The translations under genes and the position numbers were made by a program. Of a stretch of DNA of 64,000 nt, positions 34,344-45,200 are shown in pieces. The DNA lies in contig JAIYAN010000001.1 in assembly GCA_027489035.1 (NCBI GenBank), positions 124,001-188,000 of the forward strand, written 5' to 3'. The first letter of the stretch is position 1; each line of letters begins with the position of its first letter. This DNA comes from Chitinophagaceae bacterium (GTDB taxonomy: Bacteria; Bacteroidota; Bacteroidia; Chitinophagales; Chitinophagaceae). Under the pieces are notes generated by a model, which was not told where the DNA came from, ran no database searches, and saw only the letters and a program-made list of their open reading frames with translations.

Positions 34344-35890
34344 TATGCTGTTATTTTTCCTTTTTCAATTACTGCAGCAATAAATTCTTTCGAAACTTTA
34401 AATTTTTCAAGTGCTTTTTCTACTGCGTTTTCACCCAATCCTTTTAATGGTTGTAACATCTCTATAGACTCCATTTCCTTAAAATTATGCAACTGATAAA
34501 ACTGCTTTTCACCTTCTGAACTCGACCTGTATGTAAATATCCATTTGATATTTGAAGAACTTCTCCAATCTTCCTGTGGCTCTTCTTTTTCATTGTATGT
34601 ATAAAACCAATCAGATAAACGCATTGTAGAATTAGCTACAGCAGCTTCATCTAAGGCATCTATAATAATGATTAGATTTCCGGATTTATTATTCCTGGGT
34701 GATTTGAAATTAGAAGTCAACAGTAGCTGAAAAAAATGAATTAAATCAATGTATTTAGAAGGTAATCTTTCCAGCTTTTTTGCTACCTGTTCATCTGAAG
34801 TATCCCACCATTGATTTTTTTTGCCTTGCAATATCAAATGATATAATGTAGCATGCAAACTATTCTGCATACCCGATCCGCAGAAATGGTATAATACAGG
34901 GACTTGTAAGTTCTTAGATTTTAATTGTTCAACAACTTCGGCTACCAATGCCCCTTTTCCCATGCCAGCTTCAGCATAAATAGGCAGCACATTATTTTTT
35001 GAATCCGACTGGCACCAATCTAATATTTTATTAAGTTCTTCATCTCTTCCTACAAAGCATTCTTGGTAGTAAGCAATTCTTTCGCTATGATCAAAAACCT
35101 GCCCTGCTCCACCTCGTAATGCCTGTCGCATGGGCTCGAATGTTGGTTCCAAAGATGCTGTTGCAATTTGTCTTGATTTTTCGAGCCCATCATTTTCTTT
35201 AGTATCTGGCCATTCGTTTCCGAAATGGGTATTGATAAATTTTGCTTCTGTTTTATTGCCATACAACCCCTGAAACAAATAAGGCAATCCTTCTTCTTCG
35301 CCATTTTGTAAAAAGGGATGTAAACAATATTTTTCTGTTGGCGTGTTGAAATAGAATTTATTTTCTTCCAAAGAAATACTTGTGTTTTCAAACAATTCAG
35401 CGAGTTTTGCCATCTCATCAAACAACACCATTGATTTTTGAATGGATGCAATATGCTCCGGAATAATTCTTATAGATTGATGAACAAAATCGTTTCTGAA
35501 TTTTACAAATCGGCCTAATATATTTTGTCCATTACTATCCTTAACCAACGGATTACTCCAATGAGTATCATTTGTCGCAGATATCTCCCAAATGGTTCTC
35601 CAACTGGTATCACTCGGTAATGTTTCTCTGAGATTATCAATTACTTGCTTCATGAATAATGCATCACCTTTATCATCCAAGTGATGTAGCTTTTTACATA
35701 AAGAAACAACAGCACCCAATCTGAGCAAAAGTGTACTCAAACCCAGTGCAGCCATGTAGTAATTGTTCAGATCTGATTTTTGATTTAAAATCAATTCATT
35801 TAATTGCTCAGTATTTGCAGTATGCAGACCTAATTTATTTTTTATATCCTGATACCTGTCGAGATATCTTTTAATGGTTGACTGTATCAT
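34343..35890 (-). CDS. HEPN-like domain plus NACHT/STAND-type NTPase-like protein (N-terminal half of a split STAND)
   Basis: The 515-residue protein has an N-terminal helical domain with the motif R132-N-D-F-V-H137, matching the R-x4-6-H signature of HEPN ribonucleases. Next comes an NTPase core. The P-loop reads A-E-A-G-M-G-K-G, so the usual Ser/Thr after the Lys is replaced by Gly and the first Gly by Ala. Walker B is intact (LIIIIDALDEA), followed by a sensor-like W-I-F-T-Y-R-S-S. The protein ends at L-G-E-N-A-V-E-K, where fused relatives continue into the winged helix. The missing part is encoded by the next gene (TAATG overlap). The 5' end overlaps the preceding gene by 4 bp (ATGA). ATP binding may be weak; this is inferred from the altered P-loop. 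Confidence 0.75.
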   Translation of the reverse strand: MIQSTIKRYLDRYQDIKNKLGLHTANTEQLNELILNQKSDLNNYYMAALGLSTLLLRLGAVVSLCKKLHHLDDKGDALFMKQVIDNLRETLPSDTSWRTIWEISATNDTHWSNPLVKDSNGQNILGRFVKFRNDFVHQSIRIIPEHIASIQKSMVLFDEMAKLAELFENTSISLEENKFYFNTPTEKYCLHPFLQNGEEEGLPYLFQGLYGNKTEAKFINTHFGNEWPDTKENDGLEKSRQIATASLEPTFEPMRQALRGGAGQVFDHSERIAYYQECFVGRDEELNKILDWCQSDSKNNVLPIYAEAGMGKGALVAEVVEQLKSKNLQVPVLYHFCGSGMQNSLHATLYHLILQGKKNQWWDTSDEQVAKKLERLPSKYIDLIHFFQLLLTSNFKSPRNNKSGNLIIIIDALDEAAVANSTMRLSDWFYTYNEKEEPQEDWRSSSNIKWIFTYRSSSEGEKQFYQLHNFKEMESIEMLQPLKGLGENAVEKALEKFKVSKEFIAAVIEKGKITA

Positions 35891-37458
35891 AATGATAATG
35901 TTTTGTGTTTGTATTCAAGTTTCACATCTCTACGCCCAAGCGAAAGAAAGATAGCTGTAGTTTCTGTAATGTCTTTAGGGAATCCATACAATTCATCAAC
36001 TTCATCTTTAATAAAATCTTCTTTACCGGATTGTAGGAAAGGATTCAAAATGGCAAAACATTCATGCACATATTCTATTGGGTAATTGTGTTTATCAGCG
36101 AACCTTCTGGCAACAACTTTTCCTCCTTCAATTTTACAAACTTCATTCAGTTCTTCTGTTAATTTGCTCATGATTTCACAAAGCATATCATAATCTTCTT
36201 TTCCATCTTCTTTCTCAGGAGAAGGGCCTTTAAATCTTAGATAATTTTGAAGAGATGATTTCCATTCTAACTCTGATGGAATATAAGAAGGAGAATGAAT
36301 TGAAAAAGACTGATTAATGTATCTGTCTAAATAAGTAAAATGCTCACCAAAAACAATTAAAGGAATTTCAGCATCAAAAAGCGTATTGGCTAATTTGAGT
36401 AAATGGTTTTCATTGAATAGTCCGATATGAACACCATAAAGTACAACTACCGGCTTCTTTTTTCTTTTCAAAATCAATTCTTTATTCTTAATGGCCTTGT
36501 CGGTATCAGATTGATATTTAGCATTGCCGGTATCAGTTGACAAGGCCTGCCCTAATACTCTCAACAAAAAAGAAGAAGTTAATGTAAGACCTACATCCTG
36601 TAATCGAAAAAATACAGGAAGTAAATTCTCATCTTTTTGCAACTCCTGAACAACCGATTGATACCCATTGATGGCATTTACATTATTAGGGCGATGCCAA
36701 AAAGCAAGGGCTCCTTTTTTGTTGTGATAAATAAAATCAATTGCATTTTTGTTTACTTCATCAACAGTTATTATGTTGCTGTTTACAAAATCATTTTCTT
36801 CCTTAATAAACTCGTCACTTAGTTCCACACTTATTCGCTCTGCCAATTCTGTAAATTGAAAGCAGTTGTTGAATAAGGACCAATCCGCATCATTTGAAAC
36901 AGACCAGTTTCCATTAAAACCTTCTTTGTTTACAAAATGAAAATCGTATTTTAAATGCTCAAATATTTTAGCTTCAGCAATCTTCTCCAACAAACTAGCA
37001 ATATGTTCTGCCTCTTTTAGGTTTCTCTCAGGAGGCAATACAAAGAAACCATGCATCACTTCATTTCTCAATGACGACAAGCGAATAAACTCTTCTTTAT
37101 AGTCTTTAAAAAAAGGCAAAATACTTTTCACCTCATCTCCTTCCGCATCTTTTATCATATTGGTTGCCCATTTGTATAAAGGACCTGCATTGTATGAATG
37201 ACCTCCGGATGTAAACAGATTAATCAGAAAATCATTGTACACTGATTTTTGTTTGTGTTGCTTTAGATATGTGGCAAAGCCAATGGCGGCGAGTTGAGAG
37301 AGAATTTCTTCAGCCAGTTCAACGAGTTCGTCGGCTGCGTAGGAAGCATCGACCTCAAATTCTTGAATACATATTTTTGATTTTTGAATGATACTTTCTG
37401 GAAGATTAAACTTTGACGCCTTTTCTAAACTTGGTGAGTTTAATTTATTTGTATACAT
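35887..37458 (-). CDS. HEPN-like domain plus degenerate STAND-like (pseudo-NTPase) protein
   Basis: The 523-residue protein has the same N-terminal layout as its neighbour: a helical domain with R131-N-E-V-M-H136 (HEPN-like). A region equivalent to the NTPase core then begins at A-L-A-F-W-H-R-P-N-N. Here no P-loop G-K-[ST] exists, and the Walker B-like strand reads P-V-V-V-L-Y-G-V-H without acidic residues. A C-terminal helical part follows. It should therefore not hydrolyse NTP and may act as a structural partner. It is 9 bp downstream of the wHTH-TPR gene and overlaps the next gene by 4 bp. The assignment of the core as a degenerate NTPase is inference from gene order and spacing. Confidence 0.65.
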   Translation of the reverse strand: MYTNKLNSPSLEKASKFNLPESIIQKSKICIQEFEVDASYAADELVELAEEILSQLAAIGFATYLKQHKQKSVYNDFLINLFTSGGHSYNAGPLYKWATNMIKDAEGDEVKSILPFFKDYKEEFIRLSSLRNEVMHGFFVLPPERNLKEAEHIASLLEKIAEAKIFEHLKYDFHFVNKEGFNGNWSVSNDADWSLFNNCFQFTELAERISVELSDEFIKEENDFVNSNIITVDEVNKNAIDFIYHNKKGALAFWHRPNNVNAINGYQSVVQELQKDENLLPVFFRLQDVGLTLTSSFLLRVLGQALSTDTGNAKYQSDTDKAIKNKELILKRKKKPVVVLYGVHIGLFNENHLLKLANTLFDAEIPLIVFGEHFTYLDRYINQSFSIHSPSYIPSELEWKSSLQNYLRFKGPSPEKEDGKEDYDMLCEIMSKLTEELNEVCKIEGGKVVARRFADKHNYPIEYVHECFAILNPFLQSGKEDFIKDEVDELYGFPKDITETTAIFLSLGRRDVKLEYKHKTLSL

Positions 37459-37467
37459 GTATGCTTG

Positions 37468-40400
37468 TTAATTTTTGTTGAATTTATTGGCGATATCAAT
37501 GGCCCATTGGATGTTGAGGGTGTGGTTGAGGCGATCTAATTTTTCATTAAAAAGATTCTCATTAAATAGTTGATTAATTGTATATTTTTGAAGTAGATTC
37601 TCCAAAGAATAAATATCCTCTGGAAATTTACAAATAGCTTGTTTTAATAAATCTGAATTAAATTGATTTATTTCTATATTTTCTAACCACCCTATTAAGT
37701 AATTATTTTTAGATTCATATTTTTTTAAATGGAATGAAATAAAAAGTGAGCTTTGTGCATCATTTTCTTCTAATATTGATTGGGAAATTATTCTCCAGCA
37801 ACTTTGTCTTTGTTCTTTTAAAGAAATTTTATTTACAACTTCTTCAACTTTAGTCCATTTGCTCTGTATTGCTAACTCTTTTGCTAAATCATTAAAAGCA
37901 ATATTTTTATCTGAGTCATTTTTAAGGCTATTTGTAATTTCTAATGTTAAACTAATTAGTTCATTTGATTTATCTTTTTGAAACTTCTTAAATAGAATTG
38001 TTGAAATTTTCGCTAGAGAAGTGATTTTGTTAACATCATTAGCTAAAGTAAAAGTAATTTCCAATGCTAAATCTATCTTTTCTTGTTTAAGTAATTGTGT
38101 ACATATGGATTTCAATGATATACTCTTCCAATATTCAGAATTAATATTATTTGCAAAGTCTAAACACTTCTGGTTAACCTCAAAATATTTCTCTTCTATT
38201 CCTTGTTCTTTTAATATCGATGAAATCTCTAACATTGCTAAAATTCTGTCAGAATCTTCTTTAATATTATTGGCTATTTTCAACCCATCTTCTAACTTTC
38301 CCATTCTTATCATCTCTATTGATATTTCCTTTTCATAAATACTTCTAACGTATTCATCAGTTATTTTATTCGCATAAGTTTCAGCATCATCAAACTTTCC
38401 TAACTTAAACATTTCTATGGAAATCTCCTTAAATGCGTAACTTTTATTCCAATAATCACTAATACTATCAGCACAAGAAAAAGCCTTATCAAATTTCCCT
38501 TGCTTACATAATTCTTTGGATATTTTGTATTTTGCATCACATTTATCTTCTTCATAACTAATTTGTTTTGCAAGTTCTAAAGCTTTATTCATCAAGTTTT
38601 CAGATTCTGTCAAATTGCCTTTTTTTGTCAAAACACTCGATATATCTGCAATAGCAAAACACTTCCAAAAGTCATCACTAATTCCAAGAGCAGTTTTCAA
38701 CGCTTCTTCTATTTTGTCATTTTTCGCAAGTTCAATGGAATAGTATTGAAGAATTGATTTTCTAGTTAAATTATCAGTTATACCATTTAAATGTCCAATA
38801 TTGTTGTACATTACCGATAATATTTTATTATAATTTTCACTATTTATAAACTCATAATATAAATATATTTTTGTTGCATAATACTTTTGTGATTCATCTC
38901 TGATATTAGATATGACTTTCAATGCCTCATCAAGTTTGCCTATCTTACTTAATTCAATAGACACAGGATTTAAAAAATTGCTTTTAGTTAATTCATCTCT
39001 CACATTATACGTTTTTTTTAACGCCTCTTTTAATACCAAAATACCATTAGTCAAATCTCCTAGTTTTAACAATTCTATTGAAATTTCAATTAAAGAATTA
39101 ATGCTGTAATAATCATCGTGAGCATTACGAGCAACATCTAAAGCTCTTTCTAATACAAAAGCATATTCAGATATTTTACCTTGATTTAAAAGTGCAATAG
39201 AATTTTCAAAAATTGCCCATCTTTTTTCATATTCATCTTCTATCCCATTTGCTAATTCTATGGCGGTTTGCATTGTTGAAATTGATTCGTTATACTTTTC
39301 CTGCTTGAAAAATTCATTTGAAATTTCTTTGAACAATGCACTTTTCAAATATTGAATATCAATATTTTTGCAACAGATAAGGGCTTCATTCATTAGCGAA
39401 GCAGATTCTGCATACTTCCCATCATTTTCTAATTTGGTTGAGATTTTTGTTAGTGCACAACCTTTCCAATATTCATCACTAATATCTTTTATTAAAGCAA
39501 GTGCTTCATCTAATTTTTCGTGATAAGCTAATTCTGTAGATATGATATTTAGCACCTCGCACTTTTTCCATACATCATTTATATCTCTAACACATTCAAG
39601 GGCATTAGTAAACAATCCCTGTTTTGATAATGAGTTAGCAATAATTTCTAAACAATTATTCTTGTGATTAGCATCATAAATATTATCTACAAATTCTAAT
39701 GTATAATCTAACATATCAATATTTACTAATCCGATAGATAAATTTTTAAAAGCAGCGTCTTTATCGTCTTTATTTTCAATATTAATTGCAAATTCAATAG
39801 CTTTTTTCATTAGTAATATAGACTTATCATTTTTTTTCTGTCTATACAATACTGACGCGATTTCTATTAAACATATTATCTTTTTGGAAATAGAGATAAT
39901 ACAATTTGCAGATTCAATCATAACCTCATATTGCAAATCGGTGTATGTACCTTTTTCTTTTATCCAAAATATATCCCAACTATCTGTTCTATTAAATAAT
40001 AAAAAAACATCAAAAATTAACTCTTTTAAATTACAGGCAATTGTAAAAACTAAATAACTCGGAAAAAAATCATTCCAATTTAAAATTGAATGAGCTATTG
40101 GCATATTCTCATCAAAATGCTTCAATATCTTTCCAATAGAATCTCTTCTAAATGGCTTGTCTTTACTATCCAATAATGTCAACTCCATCAGACAAAGCAT
40201 ATAAAGAATGAATTTCCGCTGAAGTCCTTCTTTATCATTTCCACCAAATGATTCAATTCGCTGCAATGCTCTTTCAATATCATTCTGTGCTACCAATTCC
40301 ACAATACGCGGGGCATCATTTTGCTCCATGTGGTGTAAGTCTATTTTATTAAGAGCACATTCAATCAACTCATCGGTGTTTTGTTTGGCTGCCCAGGTCA

Positions 40401-41007
40401 TTGATTGGTTCAACATCTTCTTGGACCAATCATATCCTTTGTTGATTTCCAGTTGACGGTTCCAGTAAGAAGTATCATAAACCAACTTTTTAAAAACAGC
40501 TCCATCTGATTCAGACTGCATGGCAGCAATAAGTAAATGAGAAGGAAGATGTTCGAGTGCATACACTTCCCATTCATCTGCATTTCTTTGTTCTAATGCT
40601 AATTGACATTTTGAGATAATTGTCTGATTCGTTTGATTAAGTTGATGAGATGAAATCTTTTGTAGAAAGAAAACCCTAAGTCGTTCATGGTACAATAAGT
40701 ATTTGCCGGAAGATGGACTATTAAACCATTTAGTATAAACAGAAAGAAAATCAATTACCTCCCACTCTTCCCAATCCAATAAATCAGCCATTAACGTAGT
40801 ACTCACTTCTTTTTTCAGCAAAGACCATGCTGTGAAGAATTTTAAGAATCGCTCTCTGCTACTAACATTCTGTTCATTCGAAAAGGCTTCTTCATACATG
40901 CCAATCAATCCTTCCGGCAAAGCGGAAATATTGTCTTTGTGGATGGTATTCAAAGAAAGACTGTCGAATATGTAGCGGAGATATGTAGGTTCTATTTGTT
41001 TTTGCAT
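37468..41007 (-). CDS. wHTH plus TPR-like repeat 'sensor' protein (second copy)
   Basis: The 1179-residue protein is a close paralogue of 30810-34343 and of the C-terminal two thirds of 42249-46862. It starts with I-E-P-T-Y-L-R-Y-I, S-A-L-P-E-G-L, then LLKKEVS and YLLYHERLRVFFL. TPR-like helical hairpins follow with the recurring elements I-S-x-E-L/M-x-K-x-G-K-x-D-E-A and D-E-Y/F-W-K. The end is L-N-I-Q-W-A-I-D-I. No enzymatic motif is present. It is 9 bp upstream of the pseudo-NTPase gene and 35 bp downstream of the gene at 41043. Repeat proteins of this type usually recognise a ligand and release the NTPase from autoinhibition. Confidence 0.75.
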   Translation of the reverse strand: MQKQIEPTYLRYIFDSLSLNTIHKDNISALPEGLIGMYEEAFSNEQNVSSRERFLKFFTAWSLLKKEVSTTLMADLLDWEEWEVIDFLSVYTKWFNSPSSGKYLLYHERLRVFFLQKISSHQLNQTNQTIISKCQLALEQRNADEWEVYALEHLPSHLLIAAMQSESDGAVFKKLVYDTSYWNRQLEINKGYDWSKKMLNQSMTWAAKQNTDELIECALNKIDLHHMEQNDAPRIVELVAQNDIERALQRIESFGGNDKEGLQRKFILYMLCLMELTLLDSKDKPFRRDSIGKILKHFDENMPIAHSILNWNDFFPSYLVFTIACNLKELIFDVFLLFNRTDSWDIFWIKEKGTYTDLQYEVMIESANCIISISKKIICLIEIASVLYRQKKNDKSILLMKKAIEFAINIENKDDKDAAFKNLSIGLVNIDMLDYTLEFVDNIYDANHKNNCLEIIANSLSKQGLFTNALECVRDINDVWKKCEVLNIISTELAYHEKLDEALALIKDISDEYWKGCALTKISTKLENDGKYAESASLMNEALICCKNIDIQYLKSALFKEISNEFFKQEKYNESISTMQTAIELANGIEDEYEKRWAIFENSIALLNQGKISEYAFVLERALDVARNAHDDYYSINSLIEISIELLKLGDLTNGILVLKEALKKTYNVRDELTKSNFLNPVSIELSKIGKLDEALKVISNIRDESQKYYATKIYLYYEFINSENYNKILSVMYNNIGHLNGITDNLTRKSILQYYSIELAKNDKIEEALKTALGISDDFWKCFAIADISSVLTKKGNLTESENLMNKALELAKQISYEEDKCDAKYKISKELCKQGKFDKAFSCADSISDYWNKSYAFKEISIEMFKLGKFDDAETYANKITDEYVRSIYEKEISIEMIRMGKLEDGLKIANNIKEDSDRILAMLEISSILKEQGIEEKYFEVNQKCLDFANNINSEYWKSISLKSICTQLLKQEKIDLALEITFTLANDVNKITSLAKISTILFKKFQKDKSNELISLTLEITNSLKNDSDKNIAFNDLAKELAIQSKWTKVEEVVNKISLKEQRQSCWRIISQSILEENDAQSSLFISFHLKKYESKNNYLIGWLENIEINQFNSDLLKQAICKFPEDIYSLENLLQKYTINQLFNENLFNEKLDRLNHTLNIQWAIDIANKFNKN

Positions 41008-41042
41008 TTAAATTCAGTTTTTTAAAAAGCTATTGTATTTTT

Positions 41043-42209
41043 TTACTTTCCCAAATCCTCCTCCAAATGATGCCATGTCCATTTGAAAGTCTCTTCCCTA
41101 GAATTTATAACCGGGCGATATTGCATCTGAAAATGAAACTCAAGATATTCCATACCATTTTCATCTTTCTCTATGGTAGCATGGTATCCAATAAAAAAAT
41201 CAAACTCAGGTTTGATGTAAACCCTTCTACCATTCATATACTTTAATTTTTTGTCGAAGAAATCAACAGCAACAGCTTCATCCCCTTCGAATGCACCTTT
41301 ACCAAAAAAATCTTCGGAATAAAAATCGAGTAACTGTTTGAAATAGGCTTTATACAAACTCATTTGTCTTCGTGCGCCTTGCATGACTACATCAACCAAA
41401 GATTTACCATCAATATTGAAAGGAGTCATTTCAATCATAAAACGTTGTTCATTATTAGAGACCAAGGGAAATTTATCAAATCTCGCTTCTTCATGAAATG
41501 AAAAATTAAATCTGCGATTAATACTCAAAAGATTTTTATAATCAAACCATCCGTAAATCATGCTCAACAGAGGTGTAACAATACCGTTGTCTTCCAAAGA
41601 GGTAAAGGAAATTTCGGGATGCAAATCATGAGGATGAATGAGTACGATGACACGAAGATCATTCCTGATTTCTGTAATTCTAAGCAGATTTGTACTGGCT
41701 TTCCAAGCATCATCTCCCGGAAATTCAACATTGTTTTTATAATCAGCGAGGACTGTTTTAAAGTCGCGGCCATTCAGAAATGACAAGATGGTTTCCGTTG
41801 TAAAAACCGAATTAATCCAACCCTCCAGAAATACTACCGGATCTTGAAAATCAAAAAATGCCGAATCATAATTGAGGGCATCATTTACCAGAAATTTTTG
41901 TTGAGATGATTCACCATAATTATCCTGCCAGTTCTCTTTTCTTTTTGCACGAGCTTTAAATGCTTTAGCAGATAGTTTTCTGATGGGTTCCAAAGAAACT
42001 GAAAAATAAGCATTTGTTGGACTATTGAATACAACTCGATTAAAAATGCTATCTACAGGCGTTTTAGGGTATTCAATAATATTTGCCGACAACCCTCTAC
42101 CTGCAAAACCTCTTTGATTAAATGGAATCTTAAAACCACTATCCTCATTTTCGATAACAGAAAAATATTGACGGGCTTCTTCTAATGACTTTATTTCTTT
42201 AAATAGCAT
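41043..42209 (-). CDS. Unknown protein between STAND genes
   Basis: The 388-residue soluble protein has no TM segment, signal peptide or motif that I recognise. It is rich in aromatic residues and has a mixed alpha/beta pattern, for example the strands RVIVLIHPHD and RRVYIKPEFDFFIGY. Its position, 39 bp downstream of the large HEPN-like/STAND gene and 35 bp upstream of the wHTH-TPR gene, makes it a member of the operon. It may be an accessory or effector component. ATG at 42207-42209 is the start. Confidence 0.6.
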   Translation of the reverse strand: MLFKEIKSLEEARQYFSVIENEDSGFKIPFNQRGFAGRGLSANIIEYPKTPVDSIFNRVVFNSPTNAYFSVSLEPIRKLSAKAFKARAKRKENWQDNYGESSQQKFLVNDALNYDSAFFDFQDPVVFLEGWINSVFTTETILSFLNGRDFKTVLADYKNNVEFPGDDAWKASTNLLRITEIRNDLRVIVLIHPHDLHPEISFTSLEDNGIVTPLLSMIYGWFDYKNLLSINRRFNFSFHEEARFDKFPLVSNNEQRFMIEMTPFNIDGKSLVDVVMQGARRQMSLYKAYFKQLLDFYSEDFFGKGAFEGDEAVAVDFFDKKLKYMNGRRVYIKPEFDFFIGYHATIEKDENGMEYLEFHFQMQYRPVINSREETFKWTWHHLEEDLGK

Positions 42210-42248
42210 TGTTTAATCTATGTTTTTAATTTTTAATTTTTACTTACT

Positions 42249-45200
42249 TTAACACATACCCTTCACATTCTCCCCAAACTCCTCCTCTGTCATTTTACCC
42301 TTTGCCACCTGTTTTGCCCAAAGTCTTATCTGGTCTATATCATCTTCATCCTCCACCTCCGCTATCCACTCCTCCAAATTAGTAGACAACCTAACCACAT
42401 TTTCTTCTTTTGGAAATGTTGCAATAACATCCAAAGCCCATTGGATATTAAGCGAACGATTAAATTTTTGTATTTTTTCTTTTGGTGTTTTTTCAAAAAA
42501 AGCACAATACAAAGCATGCATTTGCAACAGATACTCGGTACTTTCTTTATCTGCTTTTACCAATGGGAGAATTTGCAAAATGGTTTCTTCTGTAGCATTA
42601 GTAGCCGTTATGGATTGTGCAATGCCTTTTTTGAAGAAAGTTATGGCTTCATCGTTGGGGAGTTGGGAAAGTGTTTGATGAAGATTTTGTAATTGATGTT
42701 TTTTGTAAAATTCTTTGCCTATTTCTAGCCAAGCTTGCATTCGATCGGCTCCACTGTTAATTTTTTGTATCACATCATTTGATGATGCTATTTTTTTCCA
42801 AATAGCTAACACAATTGCAATTTCCTTTAAGGCTAAATTTTTGTCGTAATCATCATTTATCCCTTCTGCAATCTCAATCGATTTATTTAACAATTTGCTA
42901 CTCTCTGATAAGTTACCATGATTAGCCAATACAACAGCAATTTCCTTAAAAGCTATACTTTTTCCTCTTTCATCATTTATTCCTTCAGCCATTATGATTG
43001 ATTTCTCTAATTCTCCATGGTTGGAATACCATTGTGAAATTTTTACAAATACTGAAGATACATTCCAATCTAAATTTATACAATTAGACATTTGAATCGA
43101 TTTTTCTATTTCTCCTTGATTTGCCAAAAAGACAGATAACTCCTTGAAAACTACATCTTTTTGTAAATAATCTACAAGGAGTTCTGTCATTTGAATTGCT
43201 TTATCTAATTCACCTTGATTTGCTAAAACTATTGCGATTTGCATAAAAGCATTACTTTTTTCAAAAGTATCATTAATAATCTCAGCAGTCCGAATTGACT
43301 TCTCAAACAACATATTACTCTCTTCAAACTTATTTGTATTCAATAACTCAAAAGAGATTTCTGCAAACAATGAACATTTATCAACTTTATAATTTATTCC
43401 TTCGGCAACTTGAATTGCTTTCTCTATCTCAATTAGATTTGAAAACCTTAGCGCAATATTCTTGAATATTGAAATTTTATGCCAATCATCATTTAAACCT
43501 ATGGAAGCTTGTATTGATTTCTGAATTGTATTTATAACCATTGAAAATTTATCTTGTTTCATTAAAACAACAGCTATTTCACTAAATGCTAAAGTTTTAT
43601 GCCAATCATCATTTATTCGATCAGTCATAAGCATTGAGTGCTTTATCTCACTTCGATTCGCTAAAACGATAGAAATCTCCTTAAAAGCTAAACTTTTTTT
43701 CCAATCTGTTTCTATAACTTCTGCTATTTGAACTGATTGCTCTAATATATGATCACTTTTTGCTAACATACCCTGATTTGCTAATACAACTGCAATTTCC
43801 CTATAGGCAGTACTTTTGTCGAAATCATCATCTATACCTTCAACCATCAAGATCGATTTCTCTATTTGTCCTTGATTAACTAATACAACTGCAATTTCCT
43901 TGTATACTAAATTTTTATCATAATAATTATTTATATCTTTCGCTATATCTATTGATTTTTCTAATATATTTCTACTTTCTTCAAAAAACTCCAAATTCGC
44001 TAAAACAACTGCGATATCCTTGAAGGCTAAACTTTTTTGCTTGTAATCATCGATATTCTCGGCAACCTGAATCGATTTATCCATTTCACCTTGATTCACT
44101 AATAATAAGACTATTTTATTTAAAACATAATTTTTTTGCCATTCAATTTTTATCTCTTTTTCGATATTATATAATTTGAATAAAATATTATTACTCCTTA
44201 CTATCTCACCTTGATTAGCCAATAAAATAGCGATATCAGAGTAATATGAGCTTTTGGAAATTAAATCATCGACTTCGGAAATTTGCATTAATGTCTCTAT
44301 TATTTTACTAAACTTTACCAAATCCCCTTGTTTCCCCAACTCACAAGCTATTCCTATAAATGCAGAAAATTTTTTCCATTCCTTATTTACAATTCCGGCT
44401 GTCTGTATTAATATATCAAATTCTTTATTTGAGTATGGTCCTTTGTTTTTAATCCATTTATTTTCCCAACCATCTGTTCTCTTGTAAATTTCAATAAAAT
44501 CCAAATCCATTGCTTTTAACTCTACAGCAATCAAAAAAACCAAATAACTTGAAAAAAAACGATCCCAATCCAAAATACTATGATCAACAGGTATCTGCTC
44601 CTCCATCAATCCCAACAATTTTTCAATAGCATTTTTTCTCCAAGGCTGGTTTTTGCTTTCCAATAAAGTAAGCTCCATGATGCAAAGCATGATTACAATA
44701 AACTGCCTTTGTTTATCATCTTTACTTAGCCCACCCAATGCTGTAATTCTTTGCAAAGTCAATTCTATCTCATTTTGCTTCACCATTTCCAAAATGGCTG
44801 TCACATCATTTTGTTCTTCGTATTTTAGGTCCACAATAACTAGTCCACAATCAATAGCAGCTTCATTCCAGTTATTTTTTGTAGCTATTTCAATTCCATT
44901 TTGAAAGAGCTGATGAGTAGCTTCAAAATTTCGCAATACTTTTTTCTGTGTGGCGATAAATTCAGCATCTTTTGTTAAAGCAATCAATGTTTGATGATGT
45001 TCTTGATTTTGCTGAGTAGATAAATGTGCTGCAAAATGTCGTAAAATATATTGCTGCTCGTAATTGCCTTCTAAAGTATTCCATCTCCCACAAAACTCAA
45101 TAATCTTCAACTCCGCTTTGGCAACTTCTGTGGCTCGATCTTTTTTCAAATACTCTCTCAAACTTTCATGAAACAACTGATAATCCAACACGTTTTCGGT

